From contig JACJYB010000014.1 in NCBI GenBank assembly GCA_020636355.1, positions 67,876 to 131,875 of the forward strand: a stretch of 64,000 bases of DNA, read 5' to 3'. Positions within the stretch are counted from its first letter, which is position 1; the number at the start of each line of letters is the position of its first letter. Source of the DNA: Lewinellaceae bacterium (lineage in GTDB: Bacteria > Bacteroidota > Bacteroidia > Chitinophagales > Saprospiraceae). The position numbers were made by a program, and so were the translations under genes. The notes beneath the pieces were generated by a model. It was not told the DNA's origin, searched no databases, and was given only the letters and a program-made list of their open reading frames with translations. Shown here piece by piece: positions 55,601 through 63,149 of the stretch.

Positions 55601-58600
55601 CCTGGTATATGTACAAGTTGGATGAGTACATCCATTACGGTGATCCAAGGCCAGAATTTTCCTGTGATTTCCAGACCTTGATGAACCAGGCAGGTACCAC
55701 GGCCATGAGTTCCACACAAGGTGACATCAAGATGACCAGTGAGCTACTTTTGTTTACCAATCCTATAACCTGGGCTCCGGAATTTTATCCTTCACCCTGT
55801 TTTACGCCGGGTGACCATGGCACTTTCTTCGCTCCGATTTGCGGTTATTTTGGATCAACGCCAGTCTACAATGAATGGTACAACCGGGTAGCTACCGCCT
55901 ATCCGACAGAATATTCCATAACCTGGAGTTTAAGTACCAAGAAGCGTTGGGCTTTCCCGCACCTGTACAACGACTGTATGATCCAGGTGCTGAAGGACGA
56001 CAAGCAGCCGCCGGTGGTTATCGCCCCGGATGACATCACGGTCTATTGTGATGGCGTACCGTACTGGGGCTCGATCACCTATGGACCGGACACGTATGAT
56101 TTCCATGGGGCCATGTTTGCTCACGATGTATGTTACGGTTCGGATGAGTTGGTGACCGGGAATTGTTTCATGGATGACAATAACGCGGACCATATTACGC
56201 TGGGCCACGAAGAATTGTGTACCCGCATCCCGTGGGATGGAGGAGACTATGGCTACTACGGAGGTGACGCCTGCGGGGATGAATATGGTTACAATCATTG
56301 CTATGATCTGTATTCGTGGTACCCGGAAAACTGGGCGCCGATATATTGCCGGGTATGGCTATGGCTGGATAAATACGATAATCCGGATGGAGGTCATCCG
56401 GACCCACAGCGCTATTTTGACGAGACGACGGAAGACTGGGTAGTTAGCGATAACTGCTGGTATCCGGATGTGGATGATGTGATCGAAGGCTCGCTGAATG
56501 AGTGCGGTGTAGGGACATTCACGCGGACGATGACGGCGACCGATAAATGTGGGAACACGGCGTACGATCACCAGACGTTGTACGTGAAGCCGAGATCGGA
56601 TTTTGAAGTGATTTTCCCGGCGGATGTGCTGGCAGAATGCACGGAAGTAGACCTGGACCTGGCTGCTACCGCTGAGGGCGCCGGCTATCCGGTGATATCG
56701 GATGACGACTGTGAGTTGATCGGAGTGACCTACAGCGATGAGCGTTATGACATCGTGGACGGTGCGTGCTATAAGATATTGCGGAGATGGAAAGTGATTG
56801 ACTGGTGTGTCTATTCACCGGACATCCACGAGCGTTATCCGGATGTGATCGTTGACGACCGGATGGTTGCTAGCGGTGACCGTTGCTGCATCAAGCGGAA
56901 CCTGAAGGATGATGGAGACGGATATATGGAATACCTGCAGGTGATCAAGGTGATCGATGAGAATGCACCGGTGGTTACGTGCAATGAGTTGCCGGAGACA
57001 TGCATCTACGATGCGGACTGTGAGGCTACGAGCGTATCGTACGATCTGGGCAGCGCGGAAGATGGCTGTACACCGGTAGAAGAGATTCGTTACCGTTATT
57101 ATGTGAAGCCCTACCAGAGTGATGCACCGGCCGGATACATTTATGGTCAGGGCCATGTACTGGAAGGGAGCTTCCCGGTAGGGACCCATGATGTATGCCT
57201 GATCGCATCGGATCTGTGTGGTAACGAAGACACTTGTACGACGACCTTTACGATCCGTGACTGTAAGAAACCGACACCCTATTGCTACAATGGGATAGCA
57301 ACGGTGATCATGCCAAGTTCGGGTACGGTAGACATCTGGGCGATCGACCTGGATGCAGGAAGTTACGACAACTGTACGGCACAGGATAAACTGCGTTTCA
57401 CCTTTGGACCTACGGCACCGGAGGATGATCCGGACTACGACGAAGCTCAGCGGAGTTCATCGGAGACGTTGACCTGTGATGACCTGGGTCAGCACAATGT
57501 GACGATCTACGTATGGGATGAGACGGGCAATTTTGACTTCTGCGAGACGTATATCCTGGTACAGCCAGGAACGGAAGCCTGTCCGGGAGCGAATCTGGGC
57601 TCGGTGAATGGCCAGATCACGACGAGTCAGTCGGTGACGGTAGAATTTGTGGATGTAAAGTTGCAACAGGACGGAGGCAGCCTGCCCACGTACCAGACGG
57701 GCGTGGACGGCCGCTATGCCTTCAATAGCCTGATGGCAAACAATGCTTATGAGATCAAGCCGTTGCGGGATGACGATCCGACGAATGGGGTGAGTACGCT
57801 GGACATCTTTGAAATCCAGAAACACATCCTGGGCCTGGAGAGCCTGGAAGGACCATATAATGTGATCGCAGCGGATATAAATGGAGATAATAAGATTACG
57901 GTACTGGATCTGGTAGAACTGCGCAAACTGGTACTGGGCGTTATCGACGAATTGCCGAATAATACAAGCTGGCGATTTGCAGTAGCGGGTCAGACCTTTG
58001 CGGATGTACAGTCCCCCTGGGGCTTTGAGGAAGCCTACCAGATACAAAACCTGACCCAGAACGAAGAAGCGAACTTCGTGGGTATCAAGGTAGGAGACGT
58101 GAACAATACGAGCAAGGCGAACAGCCAGCAGCTTCAAAGTGCGGAGATCCGCGAGGATGTACGGTTGGCGTTTGGCATCGAGGACCGTACGGTGTCAGCG
58201 GGAGAGGAAGTATCGGTAGCCTTCATGGCCCGGAACTTCAAAGATGTAGACGGTTATCAGTTTACGTTGCTGGGCCACCAGATGGAGGTCCTGGGTATTG
58301 AAGCCGGCGCATTGGCTGTTACGGAACAGAATGTAGGACTACAGCGGAGCAAAGAGGGTATCATGACCTCGAGTTGGAACGATAGCCGCGGAGTGACGTT
58401 GAGTGATGGCGAAGTATTGTTTACGGTACGGATGCGTGCTCGGGAGAACGGACAGTTGAGTCAGTTGTTGCAACTGAGTGATGTGATCACCCGCAGTGAA
58501 TCGTATGTCAGCGGAGAAGTAAGTGGGCTGAACCTGCAGTTTGAACAAGACGGTAGGGTAGTAGATGTGAACAACTTTGCATTGTACCAGAACATGCCGA

Positions 58601-58833
58601 ACCCATTCACGACGGAAACGGTGATCGGATTCAGCCTGCCGGAATCAGGAGACGCGACGCTGACGATCATGGATGTGACCGGGAAGCAGTTGAAACAGAT
58701 CCGCGGGACGTATACGAAAGGTTACCATGAGGTTAAATTGAAGAAAGGAGAGGTAGGGGTGACCGGCGTATTGTATTACCGGTTGGAAAATGGCGCAAAC
58801 GTAGCTACCAAGAAACTGGTGGTTATCGATTAA
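52627..58833 (+). CDS. Giant secreted surface protein B: paralogue of A with inserted beta-propeller
   Basis: The 2068-residue protein shares the architecture of protein A: signal peptide, N-terminal module, HYR-like Cys-rich modules, dockerin-like pair (about 1712-1774), cohesin-like domain (about 1838-1976) and T9SS type A tail (about 1982-2068). Between about residues 526 and 758 it carries a segment absent from A, where A has only about 40 unrelated residues. This segment has some five NHL/beta-propeller-like repeats with the pattern PDGIAYD...VYD/VFT...G, for example FPEGIAYNPKTKLLYVVDG and SPDGIAYDEKVDGYWIYDS. Two start codons are possible, 52627 (ATG) and 52633. It is preceded by a strong terminator and a -7-like box. 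Confidence 0.9.
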   Translation: MSMNKTNFTPIRLLILILAIVSGIQVHATQKLLAGACEITTVTLNAGDTVRRNIGQLDCSEEFTTDNTKVPKFDPSLFCKSVTYLAPGDNAMSVMINILPEYILDGGVHVVSRVVVLNGHVDESLYPSVCQGVAANIPAGSSQVDTLFDNYRDGSSYAVTGPRTFTSTSDDGELTVVYYLVSASDGRIRFRAGLNRRASPPDGTCNLSCHDQVTISMNGACDRQITPADVLSDNDQDCTDLIAMLAYPYDYYNDLYPNRDRVDVGLVGADLIYKVIDLNTRNSCWGHIKVEDKYPPQIDCRNITVSCLVADEAANSVTTQENCTLYGGPQIEVLSKKYVSYDCDEDPELIGYMARKVRATDIWGNFRECEDTIFIWKESIDNVVCPPDTLIECTTEVLRNGNYVELLWNTGVKGDTYLDEQGYAHPWPTDGDGYFPAPYLISVDPLQDPAYMIPEKSDDGPVFGTGGKCMIVYEYTDYILPTCGKSYKIRRVWDIYDWCTKRDTQCIQWIKITDTKGPLVDPKYIRNYKFNSATEIEASVQSHSINLLSPVDLYSLGNGYFLISDLSNDALYEIDVHGKVIRQVFGYPAGSNVIAVTTDGANMIYLTETNGDQILIFDKQGNLINSFSVAAYTSFPEGIAYNPKTKLLYVVDGQSGHSAQVHVFTMDGVFVTSYPIQGSSPDGIAYDEKVDGYWIYDSGTNQARLYNSDFSQVMLAFTGPGGGEGISTYDGKVYIVQTGTATLFGYDIGYPIIDVDLLTEVDPHDCKAGVSLPDFRSYLSKECDNEITVYYEVEYNDPDHPGKTVLQSGNIDEGGTSHIYLPFGWHCIHYTFIDRCWNQCTYAIMVNVEDNTPPTPVCDEITQVTLDPDSCWARVYAKDLDDGSHDNCCDQLHFAVASMDSITYWRDYWHNYFAGCLDPYDYHHYSDAIDEAIEEWINIFVFDDYIDVTECGDEQLVLRVYEACDVPLYDPHTFYGGEHEWYWWNLSEKFAAWYMYKLDEYIHYGDPRPEFSCDFQTLMNQAGTTAMSSTQGDIKMTSELLLFTNPITWAPEFYPSPCFTPGDHGTFFAPICGYFGSTPVYNEWYNRVATAYPTEYSITWSLSTKKRWAFPHLYNDCMIQVLKDDKQPPVVIAPDDITVYCDGVPYWGSITYGPDTYDFHGAMFAHDVCYGSDELVTGNCFMDDNNADHITLGHEELCTRIPWDGGDYGYYGGDACGDEYGYNHCYDLYSWYPENWAPIYCRVWLWLDKYDNPDGGHPDPQRYFDETTEDWVVSDNCWYPDVDDVIEGSLNECGVGTFTRTMTATDKCGNTAYDHQTLYVKPRSDFEVIFPADVLAECTEVDLDLAATAEGAGYPVISDDDCELIGVTYSDERYDIVDGACYKILRRWKVIDWCVYSPDIHERYPDVIVDDRMVASGDRCCIKRNLKDDGDGYMEYLQVIKVIDENAPVVTCNELPETCIYDADCEATSVSYDLGSAEDGCTPVEEIRYRYYVKPYQSDAPAGYIYGQGHVLEGSFPVGTHDVCLIASDLCGNEDTCTTTFTIRDCKKPTPYCYNGIATVIMPSSGTVDIWAIDLDAGSYDNCTAQDKLRFTFGPTAPEDDPDYDEAQRSSSETLTCDDLGQHNVTIYVWDETGNFDFCETYILVQPGTEACPGANLGSVNGQITTSQSVTVEFVDVKLQQDGGSLPTYQTGVDGRYAFNSLMANNAYEIKPLRDDDPTNGVSTLDIFEIQKHILGLESLEGPYNVIAADINGDNKITVLDLVELRKLVLGVIDELPNNTSWRFAVAGQTFADVQSPWGFEEAYQIQNLTQNEEANFVGIKVGDVNNTSKANSQQLQSAEIREDVRLAFGIEDRTVSAGEEVSVAFMARNFKDVDGYQFTLLGHQMEVLGIEAGALAVTEQNVGLQRSKEGIMTSSWNDSRGVTLSDGEVLFTVRMRARENGQLSQLLQLSDVITRSESYVSGEVSGLNLQFEQDGRVVDVNNFALYQNMPNPFTTETVIGFSLPESGDATLTIMDVTGKQLKQIRGTYTKGYHEVKLKKGEVGVTGVLYYRLENGANVATKKLVVID
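55954..58833 (+). repeat. 2.88-kb direct repeat, copy 2 (3-prime end of gene B)
   Basis: This is the partner of 49321-52200. The boundary is sharp: just upstream (about 55650-55950) the sequence bears little resemblance to the matching part of gene A, then becomes nearly identical at the codons for FPHLYNDCMIQVLKDD and stays so to the stop codon and into the following hairpin. Confidence 0.95.
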
Positions 58834-58853
58834 TACTGTTGTTTTGTAAAATA

Positions 58854-58888
58854 ATAGAGGCCTGTATGCACCACATGCAGGCCTCTAT
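58854..58888 (+). terminator. Hairpin after giant gene B, poor T run
   Basis: ATAGAGGCCTGTATG (58854-58868) pairs with CATGCAGGCCTCTAT (58874-58888), with one T-G wobble. It corresponds to the terminator after gene A, but no T run follows, so termination may be incomplete. The base pairs at the stem foot changed on both sides relative to gene A and still pair. Confidence 0.6.
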
Positions 58889-59056
58889 ACGTTATTACCC
58901 TACTGCTTCTTGAACATTTTCCCCGTATAAATTGGAACGATTTTGGTAGTATTAAAAAAAATCGTAATAAGTAAATGATCGATATGCCCGAATTTGGCTT
59001 TTCAGAGGGGGGCGGTACGACATAAACAGCGGGTAAATAATATGAATTACCCTTTG

Positions 59057-59064
59057 TATCTTTG
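59057..59064 (+). promoter_or_regulatory. Candidate -7 promoter element for the cohesin/SprB gene
   Basis: TATCTTTG is a clear TAnnTTTG match 42 nt before the ATG at 59107. It would serve the cohesin-like/SprB gene and PorP/SprF gene as one operon. Confidence 0.5.
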
Positions 59065-59106
59065 CAGGAATTTTAACAAGTAGTTCTTTCTTATAATAAG
59101 AAGCAT

Positions 59107-61689
59107 ATGAAGTTATCATTGACCACCCTATTCATTGCTGTTTTTTCCCTGTTCTTGTCAACGGGCATAATTGCAGAAAATCCCGATCTGTTTGCCCTTA
59201 ATCTTGCGGGCTCGGTAGAGACCACGAGTACCAATCAAGAGGTTTGTGTGAAAATTACGGCTCAGGGTTTTAAGAATATTGTTACAGCACAATGGTCGCA
59301 CAAATGGGATCCGGCTGTACTTCAGTTTAAAGAAATCCGGAGTTTTAACCTCCCGCAAGCTTCCGGTGGAGACCTTAACTTTGCGACCAATCGCACCAGC
59401 GAAGGTATTCTGACATTTTCGTGGAACACCACTGATTTCGCCAATGGTACGACGTTGAATGACAACAGTGTACTGTATGAGATTTGTTTTACGGCCATAG
59501 GTCAGGATGGGAAGTTCAGCCTGGTTGAGTTTTCGAACTCTCCCCGGGCCATAGAAATATCCGATCTGAATGGGATCATCACACCGAATCTTACCAGTGG
59601 AAGAGTTAATATCGGCCAGTCTACGGGTGGCGATGGTTTGACGATCAACATCGGGGAGGCAAGCACATCCATGGGAGAAGAGATTTGTATTCCGGTGACC
59701 GTTAATGGCTGGCAGGGATTAACCAGTGTACAACACAGTATTAACTGGAATGCTCAGCAACTGCAATTCAAAGACATTAAAAACTTTGCACTGAATACCA
59801 ACTTCAACTTGACTTTTGGTCTGACCAATGTCGATAAAGGTGAAATTGTATTTCTTTGGATATCAAATGATCCGGTCGCAGGGGATAATGTTGCGGATAA
59901 CACCGTCATCTATGAATTATGTTTTACGGCGATAGGGGATTGCGAAACAACCATTCCTGTGAGCATAACCGGAAGCCCGGCTGAAATCGTTGCATCAACA
60001 GATGCCGGTGATGTTCCACTCAATGCGGATAACGGAAGTGTAACCATTGGTTCCTGCCAGTTTTCAGTGGTTGCTGCAGCCGTATTGAATCCGTGTCCCG
60101 GACAAACCAATGGGTCCATAAATATCACGGTATTCGGCAAAGATGCTAATACAACATTTGCCTGGAGTAACGGGGCTACCACCGAAGACCTGACTAACCT
60201 CGCTCCTGGCAGTTATCAGGTTACCGTAACCAATGGTCAGGGACAAAAAGTGAGCCTGGATAGCCCGGTATCGCTTAATGATAATGGAATGCAACTCACA
60301 CCAAATATTGTCGACCCGCAGACCTCTTCCTCTTCCGATGGACGGATTGAACTTACCGTTACGGGAGGAAGTGCGCCTTATGAATATTTGTGGAGTAACA
60401 ATAGTACCGGGAAAGATCTGGTAAACATTCCGGAGGGATCCTACAGCGTCACGGTTACCGACGCAAATAACTGTACTGCTACAGCTACGTTTGCTGTTTC
60501 TTTGGGTATAAAGGTGGCCAACGCTACGGTCAACAGCATCAAATGCAATGGCGATAACAATGGCAGCATTGACATTACTGTCAGCGGCGGAGGCGGAACG
60601 TACACCTACAAGTGGAGTAATGGAGCCACTACCGAAGACATTAGCGGACTGGCAGGGGGATCTTATTCGGTTACCGTCACCGATGGTGCTTCAAATACGA
60701 CAACCGGAGGACCCTATTCGGTCAATGAGCCTTCTGCAATCAATGTTACTTCGCAGGTTACCGATGTCGCCAATCAAAACGATGGAGCTGTAAATCTTAC
60801 AGTAACCGGAGGAGCCAGCCCTTACACCTATTCCTGGAGCAATGGGGCCACCACAGAGGATATTTCCAATCTGGCCCCGGACAACTATACGGTGACCATT
60901 ACCGATGCGAATCAGTGTACCACCGTTGAAACCATCCCGGTCCAGACGGCTATGCTCCGGGTCTCCATTGTGACGCAGTCCCCGTCATGTTTTGGCTCGA
61001 CGAATGGATCAGCCACAGCGATGGTGAGCAATGGGGCTTCCCCGTATACCTACAAATGGAATAATGGCGGCACGTCAGCAACTATTTCCGGTGTGGGTGC
61101 AGGTACCTATACGGTAACCATCACCGACGCTACCGGCGCCTCAGCTTCCACCAGTGGCGAGCTGAGCGAACCCGCTTCATTATCCGTGAAAACCAATACC
61201 GAACCGGCTAATGGCGGATCTCAGGGATCGGCTACCGTTATCGCTCAGGGCGGTACACCACCATATACCTACAGTTGGTCGCCTTCCGGGCAGACCACCC
61301 AGACCATTTCCAATCTGGTAAAAGGTCGCTATACCGTGGTGGTAACCGACGCAAACGGCTGCTCCAAAATTGCTACAGCGAATGTTCGAGATAACAACGA
61401 TATAGAATGTTACGACGGCCGCAAAGTGATTACACCCAATGCAGACGGCCTCAATGACAACCTCATCATTGAATGTGTAGAGGATACACCAACTAAATTG
61501 CGTGTATTTACCAGCCATGGACAGCTGGTCTACGAACAGGATAATTACGATAATACCTGGGAGGGTACCGATAATGGGGGGACACCTTTGAATGATGGCG
61601 TCTATATGTGGGTATTGGATGTACGCCTTGATCCTAACGATACCCGTATCTATACCGGATCGGTAACCATTTTACGCAAACTCAATTGA
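59107..61689 (+). CDS. Secreted protein with two cohesin-like domains, six SprB repeats and T9SS type B tail
   Basis: A signal peptide (1-23, ending STGIIAEN) precedes two domains of about 145 residues (about 26-170 and 175-317) that share a cohesin-like plan: GEEICIPVTVNG, a WDPAVLQFKEI or WNAQQLQFKDI strand, EGILTFSWN or GEIVFLWIS, and VLYEICFTAIG or VIYELCFTAIG. They resemble the cohesin-like domain near the C-terminus of giant proteins A and B. Six SprB-type repeats follow (about 320-760) with the WSNGATTEDI pattern. The last 90 residues (DGRKVITPNADGLNDNLIIE to the end) are a gliding-motility-type C-terminal domain, the T9SS type B signal. It may form a scaffold for the dockerin-like parts of A and B; that is inferred. 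Confidence 0.85.
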   Translation: MKLSLTTLFIAVFSLFLSTGIIAENPDLFALNLAGSVETTSTNQEVCVKITAQGFKNIVTAQWSHKWDPAVLQFKEIRSFNLPQASGGDLNFATNRTSEGILTFSWNTTDFANGTTLNDNSVLYEICFTAIGQDGKFSLVEFSNSPRAIEISDLNGIITPNLTSGRVNIGQSTGGDGLTINIGEASTSMGEEICIPVTVNGWQGLTSVQHSINWNAQQLQFKDIKNFALNTNFNLTFGLTNVDKGEIVFLWISNDPVAGDNVADNTVIYELCFTAIGDCETTIPVSITGSPAEIVASTDAGDVPLNADNGSVTIGSCQFSVVAAAVLNPCPGQTNGSINITVFGKDANTTFAWSNGATTEDLTNLAPGSYQVTVTNGQGQKVSLDSPVSLNDNGMQLTPNIVDPQTSSSSDGRIELTVTGGSAPYEYLWSNNSTGKDLVNIPEGSYSVTVTDANNCTATATFAVSLGIKVANATVNSIKCNGDNNGSIDITVSGGGGTYTYKWSNGATTEDISGLAGGSYSVTVTDGASNTTTGGPYSVNEPSAINVTSQVTDVANQNDGAVNLTVTGGASPYTYSWSNGATTEDISNLAPDNYTVTITDANQCTTVETIPVQTAMLRVSIVTQSPSCFGSTNGSATAMVSNGASPYTYKWNNGGTSATISGVGAGTYTVTITDATGASASTSGELSEPASLSVKTNTEPANGGSQGSATVIAQGGTPPYTYSWSPSGQTTQTISNLVKGRYTVVVTDANGCSKIATANVRDNNDIECYDGRKVITPNADGLNDNLIIECVEDTPTKLRVFTSHGQLVYEQDNYDNTWEGTDNGGTPLNDGVYMWVLDVRLDPNDTRIYTGSVTILRKLN

Positions 61690-61729
61690 TCTGAAAACAC
61701 ACAACTCCCGAATTGCAAAATAGATTTCT

Positions 61730-62680
61730 ATGAAAAAAATGATCTACTTGATATTGATCCTGATGCTCGTAGCGGTGAAATCCTGGTCTCAGGACCGGTC
61801 ACGCTATGCTCAGTATCAACTGTACCCAGTGCTGATCAATCCTGCTTACACCGGTTTTAGTGGTGATCACAATTTGCTGTTTAACTACCGCAGTTCCTGG
61901 GCAGGATTCGATAATGGGAACCCACCTCGGGATGTGACTTTCAGTTATGATGGTAAAGTGTTGGATCGGGTAGGACTGGGAGCCATGCTGGTTTCCCAGC
62001 AGATCGGATCACTGCAGAATTACCGGGCTCAGTTGGCCTATGCCTATGGATTTAAAGCAGGCGATTTTGATTTGAGTGTAGGCTTGACCACAGAGTTCTT
62101 ACAGACCCGGTTAAGCAATAAAGCGATTCTTGATCCATTTTATGACCCTGGAGACCCTATCTTTGAGGAGGCCGTGGATGGTTTGCAATATTTTGATGCG
62201 GCACTTGGTTTTTATACCGAATATCAGGAAAAGCTTTTTGTTGGTTTGACGGTGCCTAATCTGATCCGGCTGCGGATTGATCAGGCGACTGTTCCAACCC
62301 AGACCGAGAGTACTGCTTTGAAATATTTTGCCTTGCAACTGGGATACCGGTTCATGGTGGAGAATTACAACTTTAAAGTGGAGCCTTCCTTACTCGTACG
62401 CCGCTTGCGGGATGCACCATTTCAAACGGATCTGAATTTGAAACTTGCTTTCCTGGAGGATCAGTTAATCGGTGGATTGGTCTATTCGATCGGTACCACC
62501 AGCAAGGTTGGATTTCTGATCGGGACACGGATTAATAATTTGCGATTATCCTATTCTTACGACGTAGGTTTAATTGATTTCCAGCAATACAACAACGGAT
62601 CTCACGAAATAACGGTAGGCCTGAAAATTGATCAAAAACCAAAACGGGTCAAACTGGAAGATGTTGATCCGAATCAATAA
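61730..62680 (+). CDS. PorP/SprF-family T9SS membrane protein
   Basis: The 316-residue protein has a signal peptide (MKKMIYLILILMLVAVKSWS), then YAQYQLYPVLINPAYTGFSGDHNLLFNYRSSW, which is the recognition sequence of the PorP/SprF family. The remainder alternates in beta-strand fashion and is predicted to form an outer-membrane barrel. In known systems SprF is encoded beside, and needed for export of, the type B-tailed adhesin SprB. Here it starts 40 nt after the SprB-repeat/cohesin-like gene, so that protein is its probable client. A strong terminator closes the operon. Confidence 0.92.
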   Translation: MKKMIYLILILMLVAVKSWSQDRSRYAQYQLYPVLINPAYTGFSGDHNLLFNYRSSWAGFDNGNPPRDVTFSYDGKVLDRVGLGAMLVSQQIGSLQNYRAQLAYAYGFKAGDFDLSVGLTTEFLQTRLSNKAILDPFYDPGDPIFEEAVDGLQYFDAALGFYTEYQEKLFVGLTVPNLIRLRIDQATVPTQTESTALKYFALQLGYRFMVENYNFKVEPSLLVRRLRDAPFQTDLNLKLAFLEDQLIGGLVYSIGTTSKVGFLIGTRINNLRLSYSYDVGLIDFQQYNNGSHEITVGLKIDQKPKRVKLEDVDPNQ

Positions 62681-63149
62681 ATAAAAAAGCAACGCAGTAA
62701 AGAAGCTGGAAGATGGAGACGTCTTCCAGCTTTTTTTTTGGGGCCTGCTCGGTTGAAATCAATAGCGCCGAACGGGATTATACTTCGGGTGATTTTGGAT
62801 CAATTGTTGTTATCTAAAAGGTGACCTCATATTATATTTATTGAAATATAAAGATAAGCTACAATTGTAAGTAGTGGATTTTCAATAGATAATGCAATAC
62901 GACTATCTTCTATTCTTCACGTATTAAGAAAATTTGGCATAGGATTTGGATTTATTAGGTAAGTCCTGGAATGATATCGTTCAGGTGGAAATCTATCCCA
63001 AAAAGATGGAAGCCGGCGGTGTCAGGAAAGGAGGTAATTGGATCGTTCAGGAAGCGGCCTGCGCAACCGTGACCCTTGTATCCAGGAACCAATTTGATTC
63101 AAAACACAAAACAAACTGTATGAATTCTGATAACCAAAACCGATGTCTT
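62681..63149. other. 469-bp region before the third giant-protein gene
   Basis: It contains the terminator at 62704-62740, an AT-rich stretch (about 62830-62960), and a GC-richer segment near 62964-63087 that is bounded by inverted repeats TCCTGGA/TCCAGGA and contains the direct repeat ATCGTTCAGG (62976-62985 and 63042-63051). The reading frame of the downstream gene is open from about 62951, so part could also be an unlikely N-terminal extension. No promoter was identified with confidence. Confidence 0.4.
62704..62740 (+). terminator. Strong terminator after the PorP/SprF gene
   Basis: AAGCTGGAAGA (62704-62714) pairs with TCTTCCAGCTT (62723-62733) around an 8-nt loop, followed by nine T residues to 62740. 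Confidence 0.9.

Noticed and set aside
57457..58137. 226-residue antisense ORF (and its counterpart near 51097-51504) inside the giant genes
   Set aside because: It is antisense to the conserved dockerin-like coding region; its repetition simply reflects the repeated DNA.
49321..58833. Possible transposon or insertion sequence explaining the 2.88-kb repeat
   Set aside because: There is no transposase or integrase, no terminal inverted repeats and no target duplication; the repeat is in-frame coding sequence.
59107..61689. Repeated units of the SprB-repeat gene as a CRISPR-like or tandem repeat element
   Set aside because: The repeats are degenerate at DNA level and correspond exactly to protein repeats in an open frame.
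62964..63087. Resemblance of parts of this stretch to a cobalamin riboswitch core
   Set aside because: A few short stretches (GGAAGCCGG, GCGCAACCGTGA) look similar, but the essential B12-box is not present and the downstream gene is a surface protein. I regard it as coincidence.
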